NCBI RefSeq assembly: GCF_020176955.2
Contig: NZ_JAIUCZ020000002.1
Span: forward strand, 806,001 to 870,000
DNA from: Nocardia sp. alder85J
GTDB lineage: Bacteria; Actinomycetota; Actinomycetes; Mycobacteriales; Mycobacteriaceae
DNA: 64,000 nucleotides
Reading direction: 5' to 3'
In this document: in pieces, positions 35,511 to 45,382 of the stretch
Layout of the letters: the number at the start of each line of letters is the position of its first letter
How positions within the stretch are numbered: position 1 is the first letter of the stretch
The notes under the pieces: model-generated
Databases searched by the model: none
What the model was told of the DNA's origin: nothing
What the model saw: the letters and a program-made list of their open reading frames with translations, nothing else
Position numbers and translations under genes: made by a program

Positions 35511-36398
35511 ATGCCCACCGCCCGAGTGATTCCCGGTTCGACCTCCAGCCCCGTAATCCTGCACGTGCCCCACGCCTCACGCCACATCCCCGCAGCAGTC
35601 CGCCGGACAATCCTGCTCACCGATCCCGACCTGGCGACCGAACTGGACCGCATGACCGACACTGCCACCGACCTGCTCGCCGAGCAAGCAGCACACCACG
35701 CGGCAACAAGACCCTGGATCGTCCAGAACACCGTCTCACGCCTGGTGGTCGACCCGGAGCGATTCCCGGACGAGCGCGAGGAGATGCGCAAGGTCGGCAT
35801 GGGCGCCGTCTACACCAGAACCTCACACGGCACCCCCCTGCGGCACCCCGACCCAGCGACCGAACAAGCACTCCTGAACGACTACTTCCACCCCTACGCC
35901 GACACTGTGTCACGCGTAGTGACCGACCGCCTCGCCGCAACCGGCACCGCCGTACTGCTCGACGTGCACTCCTACCCACGCCTGCCGCTACCGTACGAAT
36001 TGCACCCCAGCGGAACACGTCCCGCGATCTGCCTGGGCACGGACCCGGCACACACACCGCCCCACCTGCTGGCCGCCGCGCAAGCAGCCCTCGCACCCTG
36101 CGGCGACCTCTCCCTGAACACCCCGTTCGCGGGATGCTATGTGCCACTGCACCATTACAACACGAACCCCGACGTCACCGCGCTGATGATCGAGATCCGC
36201 CGGGACATCTACCTGACCGAACCCGCCGGCCCCCCGACCCCAGCCCTGAACGACGTGGTCGCCGCACTGACCCGCTTGATCAACGAGGCCCCGGCCCGCC
36301 CGGAACCTAACCCCGCCCGCCCAGCAACAGCTGAGCGACATGGGTGGTGGTCTCCTCACCCTCGGTGTACCCGCCCTGATCACCGAGATCGTTCATGA
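35511..36398 (+). CDS. N-formylglutamate amidohydrolase family protein
   Basis: The protein has 295 residues. FGase-family features are VILHVPHASRHIP at the N-terminus, DVHSYP in the metal-binding centre, LNTPFAGCYVPLHHY and ALMIEIRRDIYL. The family hydrolyses N-formyl-L-glutamate (last step of one histidine degradation route) or related N-acyl amino acids; no other hut genes are near. The last 92 bases overlap the convergent beta-lactamase-like gene, and the final residues (RHGWWSPHPRCTRPDHRDRS) look non-conserved, so the true stop may have been lost. Confidence 0.85.
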   Translation: MPTARVIPGSTSSPVILHVPHASRHIPAAVRRTILLTDPDLATELDRMTDTATDLLAEQAAHHAATRPWIVQNTVSRLVVDPERFPDEREEMRKVGMGAVYTRTSHGTPLRHPDPATEQALLNDYFHPYADTVSRVVTDRLAATGTAVLLDVHSYPRLPLPYELHPSGTRPAICLGTDPAHTPPHLLAAAQAALAPCGDLSLNTPFAGCYVPLHHYNTNPDVTALMIEIRRDIYLTEPAGPPTPALNDVVAALTRLINEAPARPEPNPARPATAERHGWWSPHPRCTRPDHRDRS

Positions 36399-37206
36399 TC
36401 GCCAGCGTGTAGCGCTCACCCGGCCCGGCGAACCCGACCGAGTTGACCACCCAGCCCCCCTGCTCGTCGGACCAGCCGTTCTTCAATCCCGGCCGCATGG
36501 ACGGCCCCGCACCCCAGACCCCCCAATGCTGATTGGTGTCGACATTGCGCATCCGATCCAGCAGATAGGCCCGATCGTCCGGATGCATGGTGTCGAGCAC
36601 ATTGTTCATCAGCCGATCCAGATCGGCCGGCGAGCACTGCTGAAATCCCCAGTCGGGAAACGGATGTCCGGCGGTGGGCTGCGGCGCCAGCCCGGTCATG
36701 CCGTTGGCCCGGAAGGCGTTGTTGTAGGCCATCCGGTCCGGCCCGATGTACTTCTGCCACAGCACGTCGGCGGCATTGTCGTTGGAGGTGGCCAGCATCG
36801 ACTCCAGCAGCGTCCGGTCCTCCGGCGTCAGCACGATCGCGCCGACCCGGGCCCGGTTGAGCAGATCCTCCGCGATCGCCAGCTTGATGGTGGACGCGGT
36901 CCAGAACATGGTGTCGGCGTTGCCGTTGCGGTACACCGCACCGGTGACCCGGTCACGCAGCACATACCCGACCATGCCGGGCCGCCCCGCGACGTACGCG
37001 TCGGCCGCCGCGATCCGGTTGCTCATATCGCAGTCGAAACCACCCACGCAACCTTGGGTGTGCAGCGGCAGCGCGGTGGCCGGCGCGGCCTGGGCCGCGG
37101 GCAGGCCCGTGACGAGGGCGGCGGCTACGGCGCAGGCACCGAAGGCCAGTCGCGAGGATCGGGTGGCGCGCGAGGCGGCGCGGGGATAACGCACGGTGCA
37201 CCACAC
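36307..37206 (-). CDS. Secreted serine hydrolase of beta-lactamase fold
   Basis: The protein has 299 residues. A signal peptide (RLAFGACAVAAALVTGLPAAQA) is followed by a class A-like fold: the STIK motif TASTIKLAIAEDLL (Ser-x-x-Lys), SNDNAADVLW (SDN-like) and KNGW in place of KTG. Cys residues near the mature N-terminus (GCVGGFDCD) could form a disulfide. It resembles mycobacterial LppW/hydrolase-type proteins rather than true beta-lactamases. The GTG at 37206 is listed; the in-frame GTG at 37194 gives a more natural signal peptide. It converges on the amidohydrolase gene with a 92-base overlap. Confidence 0.85.
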   Translation of the reverse strand: MWCTVRYPRAASRATRSSRLAFGACAVAAALVTGLPAAQAAPATALPLHTQGCVGGFDCDMSNRIAAADAYVAGRPGMVGYVLRDRVTGAVYRNGNADTMFWTASTIKLAIAEDLLNRARVGAIVLTPEDRTLLESMLATSNDNAADVLWQKYIGPDRMAYNNAFRANGMTGLAPQPTAGHPFPDWGFQQCSPADLDRLMNNVLDTMHPDDRAYLLDRMRNVDTNQHWGVWGAGPSMRPGLKNGWSDEQGGWVVNSVGFAGPGERYTLAIMNDLGDQGGYTEGEETTTHVAQLLLGGRG

Positions 37207-37236
37207 TAGACGCGGCCCCGGAAACCGGCCAACCGG

Positions 37237-37443
37237 TCAGCGGAAAGCGGCCAACAGGTCCTCCACCTTGCGCCCGTTGAGCCGATAACAGTGCGCGAAA
37301 GCCTCGGTGTGCCGGTCGCGCGGCCACGCGTTGAGCACCACGGCACGACCGTAGTGCCGGGAATTGACGAGCTCCCATCGTTCGCCGACGCGGCGGACCG
37401 TGAACCCGGATCTGGGGACCAAGGGAATCACGTTCGCAGACAT
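37237..37443 (-). CDS. 68-residue protein of unknown function
   Basis: It begins MSANVIPLVPRSGFTVRRVG and continues ERWELVNSRHYGRAVVLNAW, ending RKVEDLLAAF R. The ATG at 37443 has a GAAAGG upstream. Balanced composition and codon use look like a real small gene. I do not recognise the family. It lies 30 bases upstream of the beta-lactamase-like gene on the same strand. Confidence 0.65.
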   Translation of the reverse strand: MSANVIPLVPRSGFTVRRVGERWELVNSRHYGRAVVLNAWPRDRHTEAFAHCYRLNGRKVEDLLAAFR

Positions 37444-37817
37444 GAACCGAACCAGCCTTTCGAATGACGCTTGCCCCGTGAACCACATCCTCCCCGCGGA
37501 GCACTGTGGCACACCGCGTCATGGCCACCGGCGTGACACGCGGCGGTGAATTCGGGCCAAAACGGTTTTGTGACGAACGCCACGGAATCCCAAGTGTTGC
37601 TGGAAATTTGGTTCAAACGGTCAATTCGGAGTAATTGCAGCGCATAGCTAATGCCAAATATTTGCCAGCAATATTCCGAGTGGTTTGTTTCACGGAAGCC
37701 GAGTCGCACACCGGTGTGGCGTCCGGGAGTTTGTAGGATCGGCCGGTCGACAGGCAACCGCGGGGCATCCGGCCCCCAGCGGCCGTCGGATCCACCGCGA
37801 GCGCAGAGAGGCGGCTG
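37444..37817. other. AT-rich intergenic region upstream of recC
   Basis: About 370 bases without a gene. The part 37550-37700 is markedly AT-rich for this genome (CTAATGCCAAATATTTGCC, GGTTCAAACGGTCAATTC). A perfect palindrome CAAAACGGTTTTG lies at 37558-37570. It should hold the recC promoter and possibly one for the leftward 68-residue gene. No clear -35/-10 pair was fixed. Confidence 0.5.
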
Positions 37818-40800
37818 ATGGCGCTGCACATCCACCGAGCCGAACGGGCGGACACGCTCGCCGACCTGCTCGCGTCGATGGTGTCGCAGCCGCTGCCCGA
37901 CCCGTTCGCGGTCGAGGTGGTCGCGGTACCGGCCAAGGGGGTCGAGCGCTGGCTGACCCAGCGGCTGTCCCGGTCGCTCGGCGCGGCCGGCGGCGACGGC
38001 ATCAGCGCCAACATCGCCTTCCCCACCCCCGCGGCACTGATCACCGGCGTGCTGGCGGAGGTCACCGGCATCGCCGTCGCCGACGACCCCTGGGCGCCCG
38101 AGCGCGCGGTGTGGGCGCTGCTGCGCGTGCTGGACACCGCGCTGCACGAACCGTGGTGCGCGGTGCCCGCCCGGCACCTCGGCGCCGGCGACACCCGTTC
38201 GCACCGGGCCGGCCGCCGCTTCGCCACCGCCGCCCGCATCGCCGCGCTGTACGAGGGCTACGCCGGTCAGCGTCCGGCGCTGCTGCTCGACTGGGCCGCC
38301 GGCGCGCCGGGTGCGGACCTGCCCGAGGACCTGCACTGGCAATTCCTGTTGTGGCAGCGGCTGCGCGCCGAACTGGGCACCCCCAGCCCCGCCGAGCGCC
38401 TCGCCGGGGCCTGCGCCCGGCTGCGCGCCGAACCGGCGGCGATCGACCTGCCGCACCGGCTGTCCCTGTTCGGCGTGACCCGCCTCGGCGCCGACCAACT
38501 GGCCGTGCTGTCGGCCCTCGGCGAGCACCGCGACGTCCACCTGTGGTTGACCCATCCGAGTCCGGCGATGTGGTCGGCGCTGGGAACCGGTTCGGCCACA
38601 GCGGTTTCCGATGCCGCGCTGGGTGGGCTCGGGCCGGCGGGGCCGGTCCGGGCGGCGGATCGCAGTGCGCCGGCGGTGGCGCACCCGTTGCTGGCGGCGC
38701 TCGGACGTGATGCGCGGGAGTTGCAGCAGCGGCTGGCGGTGCTGGGGCCGGTGGTGGGCAGTCATCATGCCGGTGGCGACAGCGCTTCGGGTACGGTGCT
38801 TTCCGCCGTGCAGGCCGGGTTGCGCGAGGACGTGTGGCCGCCGGCGCGGCAGTTGCCCGCCGATGCGAGCGTGCAGGTGCACTCGTGTCACGGCCCGGCC
38901 CGGCAGGTCGAGGTGCTGCGGGATGTGCTGCTGGGGCTGTTCGCCGCCGATCCGGCGCTGCAACCGCGCGATGTGGTGGTGCTGTGCCCCGATGTCGACA
39001 GTTACGCGCCGCTGTTGCGGGCCGCGTTCGGTCAGTCCGCGGCCGACGACGCCGCCGCGCATCCCGGGCACCGGTTGCGGGTGCGGCCGGCGGATCGGTC
39101 GCAGGGCTCGGCCAATCCGGTGTTCACCGTGCTGGAACAGGTGCTGGCGCTGGCCGACGGCCGGGTCACCGTCACCGAGGTGCTGGATCTCGCCGCGTCC
39201 GAACCGGTCCGGGTGCGCTGCGGATTCGACGACGACGATATCGAGCGGTTGCGCGAATGGGCCGCCGAGACCGGCGCGCGCTGGGGGATCGGGCAGCGGC
39301 AGCGGCAGGCGTTCGGCCTCGGTGATTTCGCGCAGAACACCCTCAACGCCGCCGTCGACCGCATCCTGCTGGGCGTGGCCGCGGGCGAATCCTCCGAGGA
39401 CTGGCTCGATCTCGCGCTGCCGCTGGACGATGTGGACTCCGGTGACGTGGATCTGGCCGGGCGGTTCGCCGAATTCGTCGACCGGCTGGCGGTATGCGTC
39501 CGCGACCTGCGCGGGCCGACCCCCGCCGAACCCGCCGGCTCGGCGCGCCCGGCCGCCGAATGGCAGCAGGTGCTGATCCGGATCCTGGAACTGCTGACCG
39601 AGGTGCCGCGGGCCCAGGCCTGGCAGGCGGCGGAGGTGCGCCGTGACCTGGTCGCCGCCCTGGAACACGCCGGTGACATCGCGCTGCGGCTGCCGGATAT
39701 CGCGGCGCTGCTGCGGTCGCGGCTGTCGGCGCGGTCGGTGCGGGCCAATTTCCGTACCGGCGAGCTGACCGTGTGCGGTCTCGCGCCGCTGCGCTCGGTG
39801 CCGCATCCGGTGGTGGTGCTGCTCGGCCTCGACGACGACGTCTTCCCCCGGACCGGCGGCGTCGACGGTGACGACATCCCGGCCCGCGAACCCCGCATCG
39901 GCGATCGCGACGCGCGCAGCGAGGACCGGCAACTGCTGCTGGACGCGATCATGGCGGCCGAGCGGCAATTGATCGTGCTGTACACCGGGGCCGACCCGGT
40001 GACCGGTGCCTACCGTCCGCCCGCGATCCCGCTGGCCGAACTGCTCGACGCCGTCCGCGGCCACCTCACCGCCGCCGCGGCCGCCACCCTGGTGACAAGG
40101 CATCCGTTGCAGGCGTTCGACCGCCGCAATTTCGTTGCCGCACAACCGATCAGCTTCGACACCGTGGCGCTGGCCGGCGCGCGGGCCGCCGCGCACCCCG
40201 TGCAGATTCCGCCGGAATTCCTGCCCGGCCCGCTGCCCGCCGCCGCGGTCACGGATGTCGAACTGGCCGAACTGATCTCGTTCGTGGAGCATCCGGTCCG
40301 GGCCTTCCTGTGGCAGCGGCTGGGCATCCGGGTGCCGGAGGAGGACGAGGAGATCGATCAGCGCCTGCCGATCGAGATGGACGGCCTGTCCAAGTGGAAT
40401 GTGGGCGAACGTATGCTCTCGGCCCGCCTGACCGGCGTCGATCCCGCCACCCTGCGCGCGGCGGAGTGGCGCCGCGGCACCCTGCCGCCGTTCGGCCTCG
40501 GCGCGGCGGTGCTCGACGAGGTCGAGGACACCGTGGACCGCCTGGTCCGGGTCGCACGGCCGATGCACGAGATCCCCGCCCGCACCATCGATGTCGCGGT
40601 GGACCTCGGCGACGGCCGGCTGCTGTCCGGCACCGTTCCCGACGTGCACGACGACGCGGTGGTCCGCACCACCTTCTCCCGCCTGGCCCCGAAACACCGG
40701 ATGGCCGCGTGGGTCCGGGTGCTGGCACTGGCGGCCACCGAACGCAACCGCGGCTGGCGCGCGGTCACCATGGGCCGCGGCAAATTCGGCCGCCCCGCGT

Positions 40801-41192
40801 GGCGTTCCACCCTGACCGCCCCCAATGCCGCAGTGGCCCAGCAGATCCTGCGCGACCTGGCCGACCTGCGCGACCTCGGCCTGGCCGAGCCGCTGCCGGT
40901 GGCCCCCACCGCCTCCCCCCTCTACGCCGAACGCCGCGCCCAGGGCGCGACCGTCGCCGACGCCCGCCTCGCCGCCGGCCAGGAATTCCTCGGCGGCCCC
41001 GGCGGTCCCAAGGCCTTCGGCGACCACACCGACCGCTACCTCCGCTACGTCTGGGGCCCCGCGGTCCGCCTGGACAACCTGGAAACCCCGCTCACCGACC
41101 CCGACCAGCACGGCGAACCCACCCGCTTCGCCGCCACCGCCCGCCGCCTCTGGCACCCCCTGCTGGCCTGCGAATCCCAGGGCCAGCCATGA
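37818..41192 (+). CDS. recC: Exodeoxyribonuclease V gamma subunit RecC
   Basis: The protein has 1124 residues (MALHIHRAERADTLADLLAS). RecC marks include VVAVPAKGVERWLTQRLSRS, GISANIAFPTPAALI, VQVHSCHGPARQVEVLRDVL and VVLLGLDDDVFPRTGG (inactivated helicase-like core). RecC recognises Chi-type sites and holds RecB and RecD together for double-strand-break processing. The recC stop overlaps the recB ATG (ATGA), so the subunits are co-translated. The order recC-recB-recD is as in M. tuberculosis. Confidence 0.96.
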   Translation: MALHIHRAERADTLADLLASMVSQPLPDPFAVEVVAVPAKGVERWLTQRLSRSLGAAGGDGISANIAFPTPAALITGVLAEVTGIAVADDPWAPERAVWALLRVLDTALHEPWCAVPARHLGAGDTRSHRAGRRFATAARIAALYEGYAGQRPALLLDWAAGAPGADLPEDLHWQFLLWQRLRAELGTPSPAERLAGACARLRAEPAAIDLPHRLSLFGVTRLGADQLAVLSALGEHRDVHLWLTHPSPAMWSALGTGSATAVSDAALGGLGPAGPVRAADRSAPAVAHPLLAALGRDARELQQRLAVLGPVVGSHHAGGDSASGTVLSAVQAGLREDVWPPARQLPADASVQVHSCHGPARQVEVLRDVLLGLFAADPALQPRDVVVLCPDVDSYAPLLRAAFGQSAADDAAAHPGHRLRVRPADRSQGSANPVFTVLEQVLALADGRVTVTEVLDLAASEPVRVRCGFDDDDIERLREWAAETGARWGIGQRQRQAFGLGDFAQNTLNAAVDRILLGVAAGESSEDWLDLALPLDDVDSGDVDLAGRFAEFVDRLAVCVRDLRGPTPAEPAGSARPAAEWQQVLIRILELLTEVPRAQAWQAAEVRRDLVAALEHAGDIALRLPDIAALLRSRLSARSVRANFRTGELTVCGLAPLRSVPHPVVVLLGLDDDVFPRTGGVDGDDIPAREPRIGDRDARSEDRQLLLDAIMAAERQLIVLYTGADPVTGAYRPPAIPLAELLDAVRGHLTAAAAATLVTRHPLQAFDRRNFVAAQPISFDTVALAGARAAAHPVQIPPEFLPGPLPAAAVTDVELAELISFVEHPVRAFLWQRLGIRVPEEDEEIDQRLPIEMDGLSKWNVGERMLSARLTGVDPATLRAAEWRRGTLPPFGLGAAVLDEVEDTVDRLVRVARPMHEIPARTIDVAVDLGDGRLLSGTVPDVHDDAVVRTTFSRLAPKHRMAAWVRVLALAATERNRGWRAVTMGRGKFGRPAWRSTLTAPNAAVAQQILRDLADLRDLGLAEPLPVAPTASPLYAERRAQGATVADARLAAGQEFLGGPGGPKAFGDHTDRYLRYVWGPAVRLDNLETPLTDPDQHGEPTRFAATARRLWHPLLACESQGQP

Positions 41193-44100
41193 CCGACGAA
41201 CTGTTCTCCCTCACCGACCTGGACCAGCCCCCACCCCCACGTCGCCGCCGCACCAAACAGTCCGTCCCCCACCGCCACGACACCCCGCCCCCCACCTCGG
41301 ATCTCTTCACCCTCGACCTCCTCCCCACCCCCGAACCCGGCCCGACCGCGGACCACCCCGCACCCGAGCGACCCCGCCCCGCGCCCGCCGCGTCGCAGCC
41401 CGCTCCCGGCGACGCGACCCGCGAGCCCCCCGATTCGGCCGCCGCTACCGAAGCCGATCCGGCTGTCTCCTCGGCGTCGTCGAGCGCGCCCGCGCACTCG
41501 GCCGAATCCGCAACGGCCATAACGCCGCAGTCTGCCCCGGATCCGGGCTCTCCCGCATCGTCGGGTGATTCTGCTGCCGCGTCGCTGTCGCCTGTCGATT
41601 CCGGCGCTGCCGCGAGACGGCAATCCGCGCAGAGCGATTCGGACCGGGAGTTGCCGGTGTCGGCCGGGGATGTCGACGCATCGGCGGCTGCGGCAGGACC
41701 GGGATCGGTCGGTGACCCCGGTGAGCGGCCCACCTCTGACGCGCCCTCCGGGTCGAAGCCGCCGGTAGCGGACCAGCGGACGCTGCCGGATTCGCTCGAA
41801 TCCGATACTGCCGCAACCGATCAGGCGGCGCTCGGAGATATCGATCGGGAGTATCCGGCGGCGGGGGAGGTCGGGGATTCGATTTCCGGGGGTGTGGCGA
41901 GCGAGGAGGCGGAGGGTTCGGTGCGGGTGGCGGTGAACGGTGTGGGTGCGGCGGAGGTCGCTGCCGATCCGATGCAGGAGTTTCTCTCGCGGACCGCGGA
42001 ATTCGCGGATGCGGCCGATGGCGGTGTGCCGGATTCCGATCGCGAGCAGGGATTCTCCGGGTGGGAACACGCGACCGGCCCGGTGGGGCAGCGGTTCGAG
42101 TTGTGCGGGGAGCTGCCGTGGGGGACGACCGTGCTGGAGGCCAGCGCGGGGACCGGGAAGACGTATGCGATCGTCGGGCTGGCGGTGCGGTTCGTGGCCG
42201 AGGCCGGGGTGGACGTGTCGCAGTTGCTGCTGGTGACGTTCAGCCGGGCGGCGACCCAGGAGTTGCGGGAACGGACCCGGGACCGGTTCGTCGCGGTGGC
42301 GGCGGGGCTGGTCGATCCGGAGGCGGCGCGGGGTAGTGGGGACGAGCTGATCCGGCATCTGGCGCAGGCGGATTCGGCGGAGGTGGCGCTGCGGCGGGGG
42401 CGGTTGCTGGCGGCGCTGTCGGATTTCGACGCCGGGACCATCGCGACCACGCACAGTTTCTGCCAGCGGATGCTGGACGAGCTCGGGCTGGCGGGGGAGC
42501 AGGATCCGGGAGCCCGGCTGGTCGACAATGTGGACGATCTGGTCGTCACCGTGGCCGACGATCTCTATCTGTCGCGGTATGCGCGCGGTGGGGCGCCGTT
42601 CCCGGTGAAGGAGGCGTACACGCTGGCGCGGGCGGCGGTGCAGGATCGGCACGCGCGCCTGGCGCCGGGGCCGGAGATCGGGGATCACCCGGCCGCCGAG
42701 CGGGTCGCCTTCGCCGCCGCGGTGCGAGCGGAAGTCGAACGGCGCAAACGGCTCTCGAGTATCCGCGACTTCGACGACCTGCTGGTGCTGCTGCACGAGG
42801 TGCTGGCCGATCCGGCGCACGGCGAGGGCGCCTGCCGCCGGATCCGGGCGCGGTATCGGGTGGTGCTGGTCGACGAGTTCCAGGACACCGATCCGTTGCA
42901 GTGGGACATCCTGCGGCGCTGTTTCCACGGGCACGCGGCGCTGGTGCTGGTCGGCGATCCGAAGCAGGCCATCTACGCCTTCCGCGGGGCGGAGGTGCTG
43001 AGCTACCTCGACGCCGTCGCACATGCCGACGGGCGGCGGGAGCTGACCACCAACCGGCGCAGTGACGCGGGACTGCTCGGCGCCCTGTCCCATCTGATGG
43101 GCGGTGCGGCGCTGGGCCACCACGACATCACCGTGCATCCGGTGTCGGCGGTGCAGCCGCGCACCCGGCTGACGGGTGCGGCGGGCGCGCCGCTGCGGCT
43201 GCGGGTGTTCCCCCGCGACGGCGCGGGGCCGAAGAACAAGTCCGGATTTCCGGCCGTCGGCACACAGCGCGCCCGGGTCGCCGAGGATCTGGCCGCGGAC
43301 GTGGTGGCACTGCTGGACGCCGGGGCGCACTTCGGTGACCGGCCGCTGGGGCCCGGCGATATCGCGGTGCTGGTCCGCACCCGCGCGCAGATCGATCTGG
43401 TGCGGGCCGCGCTGGATCGGGTGGGGGTGGCGTCGGTGCTGGCCGGCGGTGCGAGCGTCTTCGGCACCGACGCGGCCGACGACTGGCTGTGGCTGCTGCG
43501 AGCGCTGGAGCAGCCGCACCGCGGCGACCGGGTGCGGCTGGCGGCCGGTACCCCGTTGCTCGGGCTGACCGCGGCCGAGATCGACGCCGGCGGTGCGGAT
43601 CTGGTGGGCCGGCTGTCCACCCAGCTGCGGGAGGGCGCGCGGTTGTTCGCGCGCGCCGGATTCGCCGCGGTGTTCGAGAAGCTCGCCGCGGAGACCCGGC
43701 TGGCGCCCCGGCTGCTCGCGGTCGCGGGTGGCGAACGGCAGCTCACCGACCTGCGGCACATCGCACAGCTGCTGGATCAGGCCGCGCTGCGGGAATCGCT
43801 GGGGCTCACCGCGCTCACCCGCTGGCTGGCCGACCGCATCCGCGATCCCGCCTCCGGTGCGGTGTCCGACCGCAGCCGCCGCCTGGACCGCGACGACGCG
43901 GCCGTGCAGATCGCCACCGTGCACGCCAGCAAGGGCCTCGAATTCCCGGTCGTGTACCTGCCGTTCGCCTGGGACAGCGCCAAGAATCCGAATCCGGTCA
44001 CCCTGCTGTTCCACGAGGACGGCGACCGGGTGCTGGATGTCGGCGGCCCGGAGGCGCCCGGCTACACCGAGCGCAAGAAGCTCACCGAGGCCGAGGACGC

Positions 44101-45382
44101 GGGGGAGGAACTGCGCCTGCTGTACGTGGCGCTGACCCGCGCGCAGTCCCGGGTGGTGGCCTGGTGGGCGCCCGCCTACGGCACCATGTACGCGCCGCTG
44201 CACCGGATGATCCTCGGCCGCCGGCCCGAGACCGCCGAGGTCGCGGCCCGGGCCGAGGTCCCCGCGGATCCGGCGGTGGCCGAACTGCTGACCCAGTGGG
44301 CCGCGGACGCGGGCCCGGGGCTGATCGAGGTGGAGCCGGTCGGCACGGTGCCGACCGCACGGCCGCGCTGGGAGCGGGCCGCGGCGGCCACGGGCGAGCT
44401 GGCGGCGGCGGTGTTCGACCGCGAGGTGGATCAGGACTGGCGCCGCACCTCCTATTCCGCGCTGACCGCGGGGGCCCACGACACCCACGGGCAGCCGGAG
44501 GAGGCCCCCGGCGTCTCCGACGAGCCCGACACCCCGGTCGAGCTGGCCGGGCCGGCAGAAACCGCCACGGCCGCGGCCTCTCTGATGAACGCGCTGCCCT
44601 ACGGCGCGGAATTCGGCGTCCTCGTGCACGGTGTGCTGGAACTGGTCGACACCGACGCCGCGGACCTCGCCGCGGAGGTGCACCGCCGCTGTGCCGACGC
44701 GGTCGCGGAGCTGATGGCCGAGGTCGATGTCGACGCCCTGGCCACGGCCCTGCTCGCGGTGCTGCGCACCCCGCTGGACGGCCCGTCGCCCGCCGCGCCG
44801 ATGGGTTCGCTGGCCGCGGTCGCGTGCCGGGATCGGTTGAACGAGTTGGCCTTCGAACTGCCGCTGGCCGGTGGCGAGACCCCGGCGGCGGAATACGCGA
44901 CCCTGCACCGGATCGCCGCGCTGCTGCGGCGGCACCTGCCCGCCGGCGACCCGTTCGCGGCATATCCGGATCTGCTCGACGCCCTCGACGACACGCCCCT
45001 GCGGGGCTATCTCACCGGCAGTATCGACGCGGTGCTGCGGCTGCCGGGGCCGCGTTTCGTGGTCGTGGACTACAAGACCAACCGCCTGGGCACCGGCGAT
45101 CTCACCGTCGCCCACTACACCCCCGAGCACATGGCCGCGGAGATGATGCGCTCGCACTATCCGTTGCAGGCCATCCTGTATTCGGTCGCCCTGCACCGCT
45201 ATCTGCGCTGGCGGTTGCCCGGTTACGATCCCGCGCTCCATCTCGGTGGCATCCGGTACCTGTTCGTGCGCGGCATGATCGGCCCCGAGACGCCACCGGG
45301 TTGCGGTGTCTCGGAATGGGATCCGTCCCCGGCGCTGATCATCGAGCTGTCCGCGCTGCTGGCCGGCGAGGTGGCGCCGTGA
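41189..45382 (+). CDS. recB: Exodeoxyribonuclease V beta subunit RecB with a long disordered N-terminus
   Basis: The protein has 1397 residues. Residues 1 to about 295 are a low-complexity Pro/Ala/Ser/Asp extension absent from normal RecB. The UvrD-like helicase follows: Walker A ASAGTGKT (318-325), FSRAATQELRERTRDRFV, VLVDEFQDTD, GDPKQAIYAFRGA, ATVHASKGLEFPVVYLPFAW and YVALTRAQSRV. The C-terminal nuclease has VVDYKTN (catalytic Asp1294 and Lys1296) and HYPLQAILYSVALHRYL. RecB is the 3'-5' motor and nuclease of RecBCD. The first 240 bases are C-rich, then composition changes. Confidence 0.95.
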   Translation: MTDELFSLTDLDQPPPPRRRRTKQSVPHRHDTPPPTSDLFTLDLLPTPEPGPTADHPAPERPRPAPAASQPAPGDATREPPDSAAATEADPAVSSASSSAPAHSAESATAITPQSAPDPGSPASSGDSAAASLSPVDSGAAARRQSAQSDSDRELPVSAGDVDASAAAAGPGSVGDPGERPTSDAPSGSKPPVADQRTLPDSLESDTAATDQAALGDIDREYPAAGEVGDSISGGVASEEAEGSVRVAVNGVGAAEVAADPMQEFLSRTAEFADAADGGVPDSDREQGFSGWEHATGPVGQRFELCGELPWGTTVLEASAGTGKTYAIVGLAVRFVAEAGVDVSQLLLVTFSRAATQELRERTRDRFVAVAAGLVDPEAARGSGDELIRHLAQADSAEVALRRGRLLAALSDFDAGTIATTHSFCQRMLDELGLAGEQDPGARLVDNVDDLVVTVADDLYLSRYARGGAPFPVKEAYTLARAAVQDRHARLAPGPEIGDHPAAERVAFAAAVRAEVERRKRLSSIRDFDDLLVLLHEVLADPAHGEGACRRIRARYRVVLVDEFQDTDPLQWDILRRCFHGHAALVLVGDPKQAIYAFRGAEVLSYLDAVAHADGRRELTTNRRSDAGLLGALSHLMGGAALGHHDITVHPVSAVQPRTRLTGAAGAPLRLRVFPRDGAGPKNKSGFPAVGTQRARVAEDLAADVVALLDAGAHFGDRPLGPGDIAVLVRTRAQIDLVRAALDRVGVASVLAGGASVFGTDAADDWLWLLRALEQPHRGDRVRLAAGTPLLGLTAAEIDAGGADLVGRLSTQLREGARLFARAGFAAVFEKLAAETRLAPRLLAVAGGERQLTDLRHIAQLLDQAALRESLGLTALTRWLADRIRDPASGAVSDRSRRLDRDDAAVQIATVHASKGLEFPVVYLPFAWDSAKNPNPVTLLFHEDGDRVLDVGGPEAPGYTERKKLTEAEDAGEELRLLYVALTRAQSRVVAWWAPAYGTMYAPLHRMILGRRPETAEVAARAEVPADPAVAELLTQWAADAGPGLIEVEPVGTVPTARPRWERAAAATGELAAAVFDREVDQDWRRTSYSALTAGAHDTHGQPEEAPGVSDEPDTPVELAGPAETATAAASLMNALPYGAEFGVLVHGVLELVDTDAADLAAEVHRRCADAVAELMAEVDVDALATALLAVLRTPLDGPSPAAPMGSLAAVACRDRLNELAFELPLAGGETPAAEYATLHRIAALLRRHLPAGDPFAAYPDLLDALDDTPLRGYLTGSIDAVLRLPGPRFVVVDYKTNRLGTGDLTVAHYTPEHMAAEMMRSHYPLQAILYSVALHRYLRWRLPGYDPALHLGGIRYLFVRGMIGPETPPGCGVSEWDPSPALIIELSALLAGEVAP

